Shown here: positions 8,401 to 17,853 of the stretch, one piece after another
Position numbering within the stretch: the first letter of the stretch is position 1
How the letters are laid out: each line of letters opens with the position of its first letter
Made by a program: the position numbers and the translations under genes
Assembly: GCA_019636345.1 (NCBI GenBank)
Contig: JAHBXQ010000002.1
Location: 558,001-622,000 of the forward strand
Reading direction: 5' to 3'
Length of the DNA: 64,000 bases
From: Pirellulales bacterium
Lineage (GTDB): Bacteria > Planctomycetota > Planctomycetia > Pirellulales > Lacipirellulaceae
The notes under the pieces: generated by a model
Database searches by the model: none
Seen by the model: the letters and a program-made list of their open reading frames with translations, nothing else
What the model was told of the DNA's origin: nothing

Positions 8401-10581
8401 TCAGACCGACCAGCGGCGGCGTGCGATCGCGGCGATGCCGATCAACGTCATCAGCGCCAGCGTTTGCGGCTCGGGGACGTTGGCGGCGGCTGAGGGAGCG
8501 TCGCCGGCGCCGTAGTCGGCGATCCAGTCGGCGAGATCGCCGGCGCCGGGGTCCCGCTGCCAGTGGAGGAAGTCGCGGCCGTCGACGCGACCGTCGCCGT
8601 CGAAGTCGCCGGCCAGCTCGGGATCGAGAATTTGCAATTGCAGGAGCGGCGCATAGGTCCCGTCCGCGACGCTGCCGGCGCTCGTCGATTGCAGATTGGT
8701 CGCTTCTTTCGAGGCAAAGCGAGATTGGCCGGTGTTCTCGGTGACGCGTTCAAGGATCAGCGTCGCGAGGCCCCCCGCGCCGCCGACGTCGACGCCCGCA
8801 AGTTGGTTCAGGTAGTCGGCGAATTGGGCGCTGGCGAAGTTGATCGAGCCTCCTTCGGTGACGCCGGCCGTGGAGAACTCGCCCAGCAGCGTCACTTGGC
8901 TTTGTTGCAGGCCGCGGGTGCCGCTGTTGCCGTCGAACGCCAAGGCGGGGGCGGAGTCGAACTTGACCGTCGCTTCGTCCCACAGTTGGCCGGCGGCTTC
9001 GGGTTTGAGCCCCCAGACCCGCAGGTTGTGGCTCGCCATGTCGCGGAAGGCGGTGAGTTGGAGGTTGGCGCCGTGAATCGAATCGGCCTCGACGCCGGCG
9101 AGATCGAACCGCAGCAGAACGTACTCGTTGCGGTCGCCCGAGGCCCCGACGTAGCGCGCGTTCATCGAAGGGCCCAAACCGTTGCCGCCGCTGACGGCGG
9201 GGACGCCGTTTTCCGAGACCTCGGCGTCGGCGCCGCGACCGAACGCGGTGCTGATCGTCCAGGGCGAGGTCGACGGGGCTTCGACGTTCGGCAGGTCGGC
9301 GTCGACGAGCGAGTGGAGATACCGTTCGAGCCACGTGTAGCCGTTGCCCGAGTTCACGTTGTGGATGACGTCGTGAACGCCGAAGCCATGCTGGATTTTG
9401 AAGGCGTCGGGGATTCCGTCGCGACTCGTGTCGAGCGGGGCGACGCCGCCGACGATCGTCGGAGGGCCGCCGACGACCGACTCGTTGACGATGACGGCCC
9501 CGGCCGTGCCGAGCGATTGGACCTGGTTGACCACGCGCAGGTCGGCGCTGTCGCGATAGCGGTAGTTGCCCGCTTTGGCCAGCACGTAGTCGTAGGCTTC
9601 CAGGGGGGACGTCACGGTGACGGGGATCGTCGGCGAGTTCTGGGGCGAGGAGATGAACGTGGGGGCTTCGCCGGTCGAGTTCCCCTTGAAGTCGGAATCG
9701 ACCACCGCCCGGCCCCCCAGCACGCCGTCGCGGTCCGTGTCGAGCAGGTTGCCCGCGTGGTGGACCAGATCGGTGCTCGAGAACTGGGTGAGCGCGTTGC
9801 CGAGCGAGGAGTTGGGCCCCGCGATGAAGTAGTTGTTGACGAGATCTTGCTTCCAGGGGGCCGAGGAGTGGCCGCCGACGTAGCCGTTGCTGCCCCAGTT
9901 GTACACCACGTTGTTGACGTACTGCATGTCCGCCTTCCCCTTGGGATTGCGGCTGTGGTTGTCGACCCACAGATTGCGAGCGACGGTGATGTTGCGGGCC
10001 GCGTCGATCAGGCCGCCGAAGTTCTGCGGATCGATCGGCTCGCTGATCAGGCTGTTTTGGATGGTGATGTTGTTCGAGTTTTCGGTGAACCCGATGTTGT
10101 CCCACCGACCCCAGCTCACGCTGACGTGGTCGAGCATGATGTTGCTGCCGTTGCTCATCCCCAGCGCCTTGGTGCCGCTGGGGGAGTTGATTCCTTGGCG
10201 GAAGGTCATGTGCTGGACGATGATGTTGCTGCGGTTGCTCATCGACGCGCCGTGGCCGTAGACGGCAATGCCGCCGGGCGCCGTCTGACCGGCGACGGTG
10301 ATGTTGTTCGAAAAGACCAACTGCGAGGTGATGTTGATCGTTCCGCCGACCTCGAACACCACGGTGCGATTGGGCTGGCTGACGGCGTCGCGAAAGGACC
10401 CGGCTCCGGAGTTGTTGAGGTTGGTGACGATGTAGACGCTGCCGCCGCGCCCGCCGGTGGCGAGGGCGCCGAAGCCTTCGGCGCCAGGGAACGAGGGAAG
10501 CTGGGCGAAGGTCGCGGCCGGAGCGACGGCGAGCGCCAAGATTGCCAAGCGAACGGTGCGGGCGAGAAGCGACGAGGGCAT
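8401..10581 (-). CDS. Secreted pectate lyase-like protein with dockerin-like and PEP-CTERM tail
   Basis: The 726-aa protein begins with a signal peptide (ending near TFAQ) and the pectate-lyase opening FPGAEGFGALATGGRGG. A right-handed beta-helix follows to about residue 380, with Asn-rich ladders such as NITVAGQTAPGG and SNIMLDHVSVSWG, as in PL1-type pectate lyases. An EF-hand-like DTSRDGIPDAF lies near 390. Residues about 440-640 look like a DNRLRE/CBM96-type beta-sandwich. Then comes a dockerin-like DFDGDGRVDGRDF and a PEP-CTERM tail (VPEPQTLAL... ARRRW). It would cleave homogalacturonan by beta-elimination outside the cell. GGAAAG precedes the ATG at 10581. The PL assignment is by motif; the exact family is not settled. 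Confidence 0.88.
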   Translation of the reverse strand: MPSSLLARTVRLAILALAVAPAATFAQLPSFPGAEGFGALATGGRGGSVYIVTNLNNSGAGSFRDAVSQPNRTVVFEVGGTINITSQLVFSNNITVAGQTAPGGIAVYGHGASMSNRSNIIVQHMTFRQGINSPSGTKALGMSNGSNIMLDHVSVSWGRWDNIGFTENSNNITIQNSLISEPIDPQNFGGLIDAARNITVARNLWVDNHSRNPKGKADMQYVNNVVYNWGSNGYVGGHSSAPWKQDLVNNYFIAGPNSSLGNALTQFSSTDLVHHAGNLLDTDRDGVLGGRAVVDSDFKGNSTGEAPTFISSPQNSPTIPVTVTSPLEAYDYVLAKAGNYRYRDSADLRVVNQVQSLGTAGAVIVNESVVGGPPTIVGGVAPLDTSRDGIPDAFKIQHGFGVHDVIHNVNSGNGYTWLERYLHSLVDADLPNVEAPSTSPWTISTAFGRGADAEVSENGVPAVSGGNGLGPSMNARYVGASGDRNEYVLLRFDLAGVEADSIHGANLQLTAFRDMASHNLRVWGLKPEAAGQLWDEATVKFDSAPALAFDGNSGTRGLQQSQVTLLGEFSTAGVTEGGSINFASAQFADYLNQLAGVDVGGAGGLATLILERVTENTGQSRFASKEATNLQSTSAGSVADGTYAPLLQLQILDPELAGDFDGDGRVDGRDFLHWQRDPGAGDLADWIADYGAGDAPSAAANVPEPQTLALMTLIGIAAIARRRWSV

Positions 10582-11016
10582 CGAGCTTTCCTATCGGGCG
10601 GACGCGACGACGAAGCCCGCGCGAGCCGGCTGTCGCCCTGACGAGGGGGGGGCCGGCACGATGCGGGTTCGAAGCGCCGACCGTCGGTCGGCGCGAGCTG
10701 CCGCTGGTTGACTGTTCCTGAACCGAGACGCCCGCCGTTGCGACCATCGCGACGGGCGAGATGAACGAGCCGGTTTCCGAGGCGACAGCCTCGATCCGAC
10801 GAGGACGGTCGTTCTGTGCTGCCTCTGAAAGAAACAGAACGACCGCGGATCTCAAATTTCACCATCCCCAGACGTTGCGAGGGGGTCAAGTTGAAGGGGG
10901 CCGGAATGCGACTTAAGAGTGGTCGATTGCGGAGATGGCGTGGTTTTGGCGACGCCAGCGGCGGGCGATCCGCTCGGATCGGCCTCCGGGCCTCGGCCAG
11001 CACGTCGCGAGCGCGA
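10582..11016. promoter_or_regulatory. Upstream region of pectate lyase gene
   Basis: This 435-base gap lies between the pectate lyase start and the end of the Aas-like gene, both on the minus strand. Its main feature is the perfect inverted repeat listed separately at 10806-10845. I see no other gene in it. Confidence 0.45.
10806..10845. repeat. Perfect 12-bp inverted repeat, candidate operator or hairpin
   Basis: CGGTCGTTCTGT at 10806-10817 is the exact reverse complement of ACAGAACGACCG at 10834-10845, with a 16-base spacer. It lies about 225 bases upstream of the pectate lyase start. There is no T tract on either side, so a regulator binding site or RNA hairpin is more likely than a terminator. 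It could also end the Aas-like transcript. Confidence 0.6.
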
Positions 11017-14000
11017 TCAACTCATGCGGGCGCGGGCCGTATCCGCCAGCCCCTTGAGATCGAGTTTGCCCGTGCCCAAAAGCGGAATGGCTTCGACGAG
11101 GAGAAACGCCTGTTCATCGGGGATCCAGAGATTCGGCAGGCCGGCGGCTTGGAGATGTTGGCACGCCTGGCCGGGGGTCTTGTCGGTCGGCAGGTGCAAA
11201 ACGACTAGCCGCTCTCCCTTGCGTTCGTCGGGGACCGCGGTCACGGCGACGACGGTATCGTCTTGGTTATCGCCGCCGAAGAACTTTTGCAGTTCCTCCT
11301 CGATCCGCAGGTGGGGGACCATCTCGCCGCCGATTTTCGAGAAGCGACTCAAGCGGCCGGTGATTTCGATGAAGCCCAGTTTGTCGAGCTTGGCGATGTC
11401 GCCGGTGACGTACCAGCCGTCGCGGATGACCGCGGCGGTCTTCTCGGGCTCGCCGAGGTAGCCCTTCATGACGTTGGGGCCCTTGACGAGCAACATGCCG
11501 GGCGCGTCGACCGGCAACTCGGCGAACGTGTCGGGGTCGACAATCTTGGCGGCGACGCCGGGGACGCAGCGGCCCACCGTCCCCTCCTTGCAATCCTGCT
11601 CGCGCGAGTGGCTGCGGCTCGCCGGGACGTTCACGCTGACCAGCGGCGAGAGCTCGGTCGTGCCGTAGCCCTCGACGGGACGGACGCCGAACTTCTGCTC
11701 GAAGGCCTCGCAAAGGGCGATCGGCAGTTTCTCGGCGCCGGCGACGGCGATCTCCAGCTTGGCGAAGTCCTCCTTCTCGCACCGCTTGAGATAGTTGCGC
11801 AAGAAGGTGGGCGTGCCCAACAGGACCGTGGCGCCCCGCTCGCGGGCCAGATTGCCGACCTGTTTCGCTTCGAGCGGGCTGTAGTGATACGCGGCCCGCA
11901 CGTCGAGCCCCAGCACGGTCCACAGCGTGACGGTGAACCCCAGCGAGTGGAAGAACGGGACGATCCCCAGCAGGACGTCGTCGGGGCGGAGATGAACGGT
12001 TTGGTCGATCGCCTCGACGTTCGAGCCGATGTTGTGGTGAGTGAGCACGACTCCTTTGGGTTCGCCCGTGCTGCCGGAGGTGAAGATGACCGTCAGTTCG
12101 TCGTCGCCGTTCATGCGCGTGAGACCCAGCATGCGGTCGAGGACCGTCGCCGGGGCGGCGTAGGCGAGCGCGACGCCGGCGAGTTTGTCGCCGCGGGTCA
12201 CCTTGGGGGCGAAGTCCTCGAGCAACACGACCTCGGCGTCGATCCGCATGTCGAGCTTGTCCATCACCCGCCGGCTGGTCAGCACGTGCTTGATGCCCGC
12301 CTTGGCGATGCACGCGTTCATCACGTCGGCGCTGACGGTGTAGTTGAGATTGCAGGCCACGCGCCCGGCGAGGGTGAGGGCCGCATTGACGACCACCGCG
12401 CCGTTGGAGGGGGGGAGCAGGACGCCGACGTACTTCTCGTCGGCAGGGGTATTGCCGCGGAAGACCTCGCGGGCCAGCAGCCGGCGCAGAATGAGCGACC
12501 GCATCAGCAATTGCCCGCCGGTGAGCGCGGCGCCGGTGGAGTCGGCGATCTTCCAGCGGAAGAGGGCCCGCTTGCATTTGCGGATCATCACGCGGGGAAG
12601 GACCATGGCGTGCTGTCTCCGGCCGACGACCGCATCGGCGCCGAGCTGCTGCACGGCGCTGCGGACTTCGAGAATGTTACGGGGTTTGACCAGCGGCTTG
12701 CCGAACCAGATCGACACGGCTCGGCCCCAAGCGCGGGGCCATTTCCAGAAGAACTTGCCGCCGCGGAAGCTAAAGATACTGCCCCACAACTCGTCGAGGT
12801 AGACCGGTACGACCGGGGCGTCGACCCCCTTGAGGATTTCGAGCATCCCGGGGCGAAACGGCTGCAACTGGCCGCTGCGCGTGACGCCCCCTTCGGGGAA
12901 GATGCAGACCAACTCGCCGTCGCGGAGGGCCTGACGGGCAGTTTCGATGGCGCCGCGGGCCGCCTTCGGGGTCCGCAGGATGGGAATCACCCCCATGATT
13001 TGCGCCAGTCGCCGGGACCACCAGCGGTTCACTAAGCTGCCGGTCACGATCATTCGCAAGGGCCGCTGAACGACCGCCACGAGCAGCAGCCCGTCGAGCC
13101 ACGACACGTGATTGGGAACCAACAGGGCCGGCCCTTCCTCGGGCAGGTTCACGCGACCGAACTGGCGGATCTTGTACGCGGTGTGCGTCACCAGCCAGGC
13201 GAGAAACCGAATCGTCGCCTGGGGGATCAGCACCACGATGTACACGAACACCGGCACGGTCAGGATGCCGCACAGCAGGAAGATCTGCCGGGCCGACAAC
13301 AGCGGATGCCCGAGCAGTTCGTCGTAGACCTTTTCCACGACATGATGCGACTCGGGGTGCGAGCGCATCATCGCGGCGACGTCGATCGGCTCGCCGGCGG
13401 TCTTGGCGGCGCGCATGGCGTCCCACAGCTCGCCGGCCAATTGTTTCTCGGCGGGGGTCGTCAGCACCGATTGGACGTGCTCGAGTTCGGCCTCGGCGGT
13501 CGGCAGCCGCAGCATCCAAAACGCCCCCGAGGCGAGCACGATGCCGCTGAACGTGAGGAAGTTGCTGGCGGCGAGGATCGAGCCCCGGCGGTCCTGGGGG
13601 CTGTAGTGCTGCATGTACGCGGCGAGCGGCACGTCGAACAACCCGCCGCTAAACCCCAACAGAAACAGCAGCGCCGCGGCGGCGACGTAGCTGAGGGTCC
13701 ACTCGCCGCTCGGGTCGAAGAGCTCTCCTTCGATCGTGAAGAGCAGATAGGTGACGATCGCCAGCCCGCCGGCGCCCAGGGGGAGCATCCCCAGTTCGAC
13801 CTTGCCCTTGGACCAGAAGCCGGCCAACACGCTGCCGACCCCGACGCCGACCACCAAGCAGACCAACAGCCCCGACATTTGCGATTGCTTGGTGGCGAGC
13901 CCCTCGACGGCGAACTGATCGATGTTGAGGTTCGCCAAGCCGCCGAGCGTCCAGAAAAACGCGATCCCCAGCGCCACGCGCAGCATGGCCGGGGTGTGGG

Positions 14001-14718
14001 CGAGGGTTTGCAGATCGCGCCACGTTTGCCGAGCCGCATCCCAGGGGAAGGTGCGCGTCGGGTCGGCCGCAGGGAGCGGTCGGATGGCCAGGCTCGTGAG
14101 CCAACCGACGGCGGCCACCCCCAGCAGCACGACGGCCGACAACCACCACCGCTCCTGCCCGTGATGACCTGTGACGTCGGCCAGCACGCTGCCGACGACG
14201 GCGCCGATGCTGGTGGCGACGACCGTGGTGAGTCCCAGAATGCCGTTGGCGGCGGAGATGCGGCTGTCGTCGAGGATCTCGGGGATGCTGCCGAGCTTGG
14301 CCGGCCCGAACAGGGCGCTCTGGGCGCCCATCAGCGCCAAAACGACAAGCATCGCCCAGACTTGCCCCAGCAGGATCGACGCGATCGCCAGCAGCATGAT
14401 CGCCGCTTCGGCCGCCTTGCAGACGACGATCACTTGCCGCTTGCTGAAGCGATCGGCCAAGTAACCGCTGATCGAGGCGAGCAGCAGGTACGGGGCGACG
14501 AACGCCACGGTTCCCTTTGTCAGGATCGCGGCGACGCTGGCGGAATTCTCGGCATACTGCTTGCCGATGCCGATGATCAGCCACCGCAAAATATTGTCGT
14601 TGGTCGCCCCCAGCAGTTGGGTGACGAGCAACGCCAGGAAGCTCGGAGAGAGGAGCGAATGGTCCCGATCGACGGCGGCAAAGTGCTTGCTGCCCTTGGC
14701 AAGTTGGCCGGCCGTCAT
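11017..14718 (-). CDS. aas: Aas-type fusion: MFS transporter + 1-acyl-glycerophosphate acyltransferase + acyl-ACP/CoA synthetase
   Basis: The 1233-aa protein joins three domains. Residues about 25-500 form an MFS/LplT-like transporter with about 12 membrane helices (QLLGATNDNILRW near the start). Residues about 515-690 are a PlsC acyltransferase with NHVSWLD (536-542, the catalytic H-x4-D) and FPEGGVTRSG (607-616). Residues about 700-1233 are an AMP-binding ligase with TSGSTGEPKGV (880-890), a YGTTELSP motif and a C-terminal GKLDLKGL containing the catalytic Lys. The set matches LplT-Aas of enterobacteria, which flips lysophospholipid inward and re-acylates it. Here all parts sit on one chain. 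It is transcribed away from dnaK. Confidence 0.92.
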   Translation of the reverse strand: MTAGQLAKGSKHFAAVDRDHSLLSPSFLALLVTQLLGATNDNILRWLIIGIGKQYAENSASVAAILTKGTVAFVAPYLLLASISGYLADRFSKRQVIVVCKAAEAAIMLLAIASILLGQVWAMLVVLALMGAQSALFGPAKLGSIPEILDDSRISAANGILGLTTVVATSIGAVVGSVLADVTGHHGQERWWLSAVVLLGVAAVGWLTSLAIRPLPAADPTRTFPWDAARQTWRDLQTLAHTPAMLRVALGIAFFWTLGGLANLNIDQFAVEGLATKQSQMSGLLVCLVVGVGVGSVLAGFWSKGKVELGMLPLGAGGLAIVTYLLFTIEGELFDPSGEWTLSYVAAAALLFLLGFSGGLFDVPLAAYMQHYSPQDRRGSILAASNFLTFSGIVLASGAFWMLRLPTAEAELEHVQSVLTTPAEKQLAGELWDAMRAAKTAGEPIDVAAMMRSHPESHHVVEKVYDELLGHPLLSARQIFLLCGILTVPVFVYIVVLIPQATIRFLAWLVTHTAYKIRQFGRVNLPEEGPALLVPNHVSWLDGLLLVAVVQRPLRMIVTGSLVNRWWSRRLAQIMGVIPILRTPKAARGAIETARQALRDGELVCIFPEGGVTRSGQLQPFRPGMLEILKGVDAPVVPVYLDELWGSIFSFRGGKFFWKWPRAWGRAVSIWFGKPLVKPRNILEVRSAVQQLGADAVVGRRQHAMVLPRVMIRKCKRALFRWKIADSTGAALTGGQLLMRSLILRRLLAREVFRGNTPADEKYVGVLLPPSNGAVVVNAALTLAGRVACNLNYTVSADVMNACIAKAGIKHVLTSRRVMDKLDMRIDAEVVLLEDFAPKVTRGDKLAGVALAYAAPATVLDRMLGLTRMNGDDELTVIFTSGSTGEPKGVVLTHHNIGSNVEAIDQTVHLRPDDVLLGIVPFFHSLGFTVTLWTVLGLDVRAAYHYSPLEAKQVGNLARERGATVLLGTPTFLRNYLKRCEKEDFAKLEIAVAGAEKLPIALCEAFEQKFGVRPVEGYGTTELSPLVSVNVPASRSHSREQDCKEGTVGRCVPGVAAKIVDPDTFAELPVDAPGMLLVKGPNVMKGYLGEPEKTAAVIRDGWYVTGDIAKLDKLGFIEITGRLSRFSKIGGEMVPHLRIEEELQKFFGGDNQDDTVVAVTAVPDERKGERLVVLHLPTDKTPGQACQHLQAAGLPNLWIPDEQAFLLVEAIPLLGTGKLDLKGLADTARARMS

Positions 14719-15167
14719 GCGATGTGGTTGCGGGCGGGGGCGAGAGAAGGCGGGGACGGCGAGCGACGTCTTACTTTAGATCGCCGCGGCGCGAGGGGGG
14801 AGGGAGCTACCGGGGAAGGGGGAATGTCGAAGTGGAAAGCCAGGGGCTGTCATTTTGGCAGGATGTGGAGATCGGGGGGGCTGGCTGGCAGAGGGGGAAT
14901 CCTGCCACTGTGACAGCAGCCGGGGGGGACTGCCAGGAGGCGAGGTGGACACAGTTTCTTGTAAGTCTTTTCATAATAGATGGTTGCGTTTGATTCGCCA
15001 AGCCGTGTGGCGGTCGGCACATCCTTTGCAAAAAGGGGCTTCCAGCGGTCGTAGCCGTCGCCGGCTTGCGCATGCGCTCCGGCGGCGTTCGCGAATACAG
15101 CGTTGCATGACGAGGACCAACACGCGTCGCCCCGCGCCGCCAAGACGGGGCAGAAGGAGAACACACA
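14719..15167. promoter_or_regulatory. Divergent aas/dnaK promoter region
   Basis: This 449-base region serves both aas (minus) and dnaK (plus). I looked for a CIRCE element (TTAGCACTC-N9-GAGTGCTAA) and found none. There are repeated TGGCAG-type words: 14856-14862, 14886-14891, and inverted copies at 14902-14907 and 14930-14936. CTGGCAG (14885-14891) and CTGCCAG (14930-14936) are exact inverted partners. An AT-richer patch (about 14955-14985, CATAAT) could carry a -10. AGAAGGAGA precedes the dnaK ATG. Confidence 0.45.
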
Positions 15168-17072
15168 ATGGCTGCAGGCGAAAAAATCATCGGCATCGAC
15201 CTCGGGACCACCAACTCGGTGGTCGCCGTCATGGACGGCAAAGAGGCCAAAGTCATCCCCAATCCTGAAGGGAATCGGCTGACCCCCAGCGTCGTCGCGT
15301 TCACCGACAAGGGCGAGACCCTGGTCGGCGAGCCCGCGCGTCGGCAGGCCGTCACCAATCCGCGCAAGACGGTCTACTCGATCAAGCGGTTCATGGGTCG
15401 GCGGCACAGCGAAGTCGCGACCGAGGAGAAAATGGTCCCCTACAAGGTGACCGGCGCTGCGGACGACTACGTCAAGGTCGACGTCGACGGCAACGAGTTC
15501 ACCCCGCCGGAGATCTCGGCCAAGACGCTCCGCAAGCTCAAGGAATCGGCCGAGGCGTATCTGGGTCACAAGGTCAACAAGGCGGTGATCACCGTCCCGG
15601 CGTACTTCAACGACGCCCAGCGGCAGGCGACCAAGGACGCCGGCCAGATCGCGGGGCTCGAAGTCGCGCGGATCATCAACGAACCGACCGCCGCGTCGCT
15701 TGCCTACGGGCTCGACAAAAAGACCCAGGAGAAGATCTGCGTTTTCGACCTGGGGGGCGGCACGTTCGACGTGTCGATTCTCGAGGTGGCCGACGGCGTG
15801 TTCCGCGTGGTGAGCACCAACGGCGACACCCACCTGGGGGGCGACGACTTTGACGAGGCGCTGATCAACTACGTCGCCGAGGAGTTCAAGAAGGAGCAGG
15901 GGATCGACCTGCGCACCGACCAAATGGCTCTGCAACGTCTGCAGGAGGCGTGCGAGAAGGCGAAGAAGGAGCTCAGCTCGGCTCAATCGACCGACCTGAA
16001 CCTGCCGTTCATCACGGCCGACGCCACGGGGCCGAAGCATCTGCAGATGAACATCACGCGGGCCAAGTTCGAGCAGCTCGTCGACGGGCTCGTTGAACGA
16101 TGCCGCGGGCCGGTGCTGCAGGCGCTCAAGGACGCCAAGTTCTCGACCAGCGAGATCGACGAGGTCGTACTTGTGGGCGGGTCGACGCGGATCCCCAAGG
16201 TGCATGACTTGGTGAAGGAAGTGTTCGGCAAAGAGCCCCACAAGGGGGTCAACCCCGACGAGGTCGTGGCGGTCGGCGCCGCGATTCAGGGGGGCGTGCT
16301 GTCGGGCGAGGTGCAGGACATTCTGCTGCTGGACGTCACGCCGCTTTCCTTGGGCATTGAAACCCTCGGCGGCGTGATGACCAAGCTCGTCGAGAAAAAC
16401 ACCACGATCCCCACCGAGCGAAAGCAGGTCTTCAGCACGGCCGACGACAACCAGACGGCGGTCACGGTGCGGGTGTTCCAGGGCGAGCGCGAGATGTGCG
16501 CCGACAACCGGCTGCTGGGGCAATTCAATCTGGAAGGGATTCCGCCCGCGCCGCGGGGCGTGCCGCAGATCGAGGTCAAGTTCGACATCGACGCCAACGG
16601 CATCCTCAGCGTCGCGGCCAAGGATCTCGGCACGGGCAAGGAGCAGACGGTCCGAATCGAGCAGTCGAGCGGCCTGAGCGACGATGAGATCAAGAAGATG
16701 CAGTCCGACGCCGCGGCCCACGCCGAGGAGGACAAAAAGAAGCGCACCCTCGTCGAGGCCCGTAACCGCGCGGACTCGATGTGCTACGAGATTGAAAAGC
16801 TCGTCAAGCAGCAGGGAGACAAGCTCCAGGATTCCGACAAGAGCGCGCTCGAGGCGGCGGTCGCCAAGGTCCGCGAAGCGGCCAAGGGGGACGACGCCGA
16901 TCGCATCAAGAGCGCGGTGAGCGAACTGGAGGCCGCGAGCCACGCGATGAGCGAAGCGCTCTACAAGAACGCCGCCGGCGCTCCTGGCGCGGACGCTTCA
17001 GCGCCCAGCGACTCGGGCGAAACTCCCGCCGACGACGACGCGATCGACGCGGAGTTCGAGGTGAAGAGTTAA
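15168..17072 (+). CDS. dnaK: Chaperone protein DnaK (Hsp70)
   Basis: This 634-aa protein is a complete Hsp70. The nucleotide-binding domain (1-about 385) opens with [17 protein letters not shown] and has the second phosphate motif [13 protein letters not shown] and the adenosine motif [13 protein letters not shown]. The linker [12 protein letters not shown]-like segment reads [19 protein letters not shown]. The substrate-binding domain follows, then a helical lid, and the protein ends in [12 protein letters not shown], a DnaK-type tail. It folds client proteins with DnaJ and GrpE; neither is in this window. A strong Shine-Dalgarno AGAAGGAG lies upstream. It probably leads a heat-shock operon with the two following genes. 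Confidence 0.98.
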   Translation: MAAGEKIIGIDLGTTNSVVAVMDGKEAKVIPNPEGNRLTPSVVAFTDKGETLVGEPARRQAVTNPRKTVYSIKRFMGRRHSEVATEEKMVPYKVTGAADDYVKVDVDGNEFTPPEISAKTLRKLKESAEAYLGHKVNKAVITVPAYFNDAQRQATKDAGQIAGLEVARIINEPTAASLAYGLDKKTQEKICVFDLGGGTFDVSILEVADGVFRVVSTNGDTHLGGDDFDEALINYVAEEFKKEQGIDLRTDQMALQRLQEACEKAKKELSSAQSTDLNLPFITADATGPKHLQMNITRAKFEQLVDGLVERCRGPVLQALKDAKFSTSEIDEVVLVGGSTRIPKVHDLVKEVFGKEPHKGVNPDEVVAVGAAIQGGVLSGEVQDILLLDVTPLSLGIETLGGVMTKLVEKNTTIPTERKQVFSTADDNQTAVTVRVFQGEREMCADNRLLGQFNLEGIPPAPRGVPQIEVKFDIDANGILSVAAKDLGTGKEQTVRIEQSSGLSDDEIKKMQSDAAAHAEEDKKKRTLVEARNRADSMCYEIEKLVKQQGDKLQDSDKSALEAAVAKVREAAKGDDADRIKSAVSELEAASHAMSEALYKNAAGAPGADASAPSDSGETPADDDAIDAEFEVKS

Positions 17073-17085
17073 TTGGAAAGATACG

Positions 17086-17826
17086 ATGGCAACTGAAAAT
17101 ATTACAGAATCAACTGCTGCTACAGCGCAGATAAAATTCGAAGCTGCTTCGAAGATTTTCGACGAGCGTATCGCATCAGATTCGGTAATGTGCCGAATTC
17201 ATTCGGTATTCGTTGGCGACGACCCGGTGAAGCACAACTGCCTAGGGTGTAATCTCGAAGACCTTTCAGAACAGATATCAAGGTTTTTAAAGTCGATGCA
17301 GAATGAAGATGTAGGCTACAAGCCACATCACCCCGTATCTCTATATCTGTTTCTATTGAATACGCTTTGGGAAAGAATAACCGACATTTTTGACATCGTA
17401 AGTGTTCCGGATGAATATCGCGCTCGGCATTTCGAGCCACTACGACGTGTGCGGCGATGGGCTAACTTTTTCAAGCATCCAAAAGAGTTTGCATGGATTG
17501 TTCATCATCCAGAATATGTATTCGAAGGTTCATCCGGGCTGACAGCACTGAAGGTGGTTCGGCCAGGCGTGCTGTTGATAGACGATCAATTTGTTAAGAG
17601 TTTCTATTCTTGCGAACGAAAAAAAGGGCTTCGAAAAGCGCTTGAGCATGGAAAGGACAATACAGCAGTAGTTCTCCCAGACATCGAAAACCTCACAACC
17701 GAGGTGTGCGACTGCATTGATAAATGTGTGAGTACAATCGTCGATAACCCAATCTACTTAGAGATGCTCGACGATAAATGTACTATCGCAAACTACTACG
17801 ACAGAGAATGTGCGCAGTATGAGTAG
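17086..17826 (+). CDS. AT-rich hypothetical protein inserted between dnaK and clpB (possible HEPN-like)
   Basis: I do not recognise this 246-aa protein. It starts 13 bases after the dnaK stop with GGAAAG upstream and ends 27 bases before clpB. Its base and codon use are clearly more AT-rich than both flanks (for example 17101-17160 is 40% GC), which points to recent acquisition. It looks soluble, helical and rich in aromatic residues, with one CxxC (C52, C55). The segment RRWANFFKHPKEF holds R124-x6-H131, which fits the RX4-6H pattern of HEPN ribonucleases, but the pattern is short and this is speculative. A defence, toxin-like or stress-linked role would be inference from foreign composition and heat-shock context. 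Confidence 0.75.
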   Translation: MATENITESTAATAQIKFEAASKIFDERIASDSVMCRIHSVFVGDDPVKHNCLGCNLEDLSEQISRFLKSMQNEDVGYKPHHPVSLYLFLLNTLWERITDIFDIVSVPDEYRARHFEPLRRVRRWANFFKHPKEFAWIVHHPEYVFEGSSGLTALKVVRPGVLLIDDQFVKSFYSCERKKGLRKALEHGKDNTAVVLPDIENLTTEVCDCIDKCVSTIVDNPIYLEMLDDKCTIANYYDRECAQYE

Positions 17827-17853
17827 TCCGCTGCAACATTACGCAAGGCTAAC

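Noticed and set aside
8563-10641. 692-codon plus-strand frame opposite the pectate lyase
   Set aside because: Val/Asp/Arg-rich antisense frame; the minus-strand gene has signal peptide, beta-helix and PEP-CTERM tail.
14719-15167. CIRCE/HrcA operator upstream of dnaK
   Set aside because: Neither TTAGCACTC nor its inverted partner is present.
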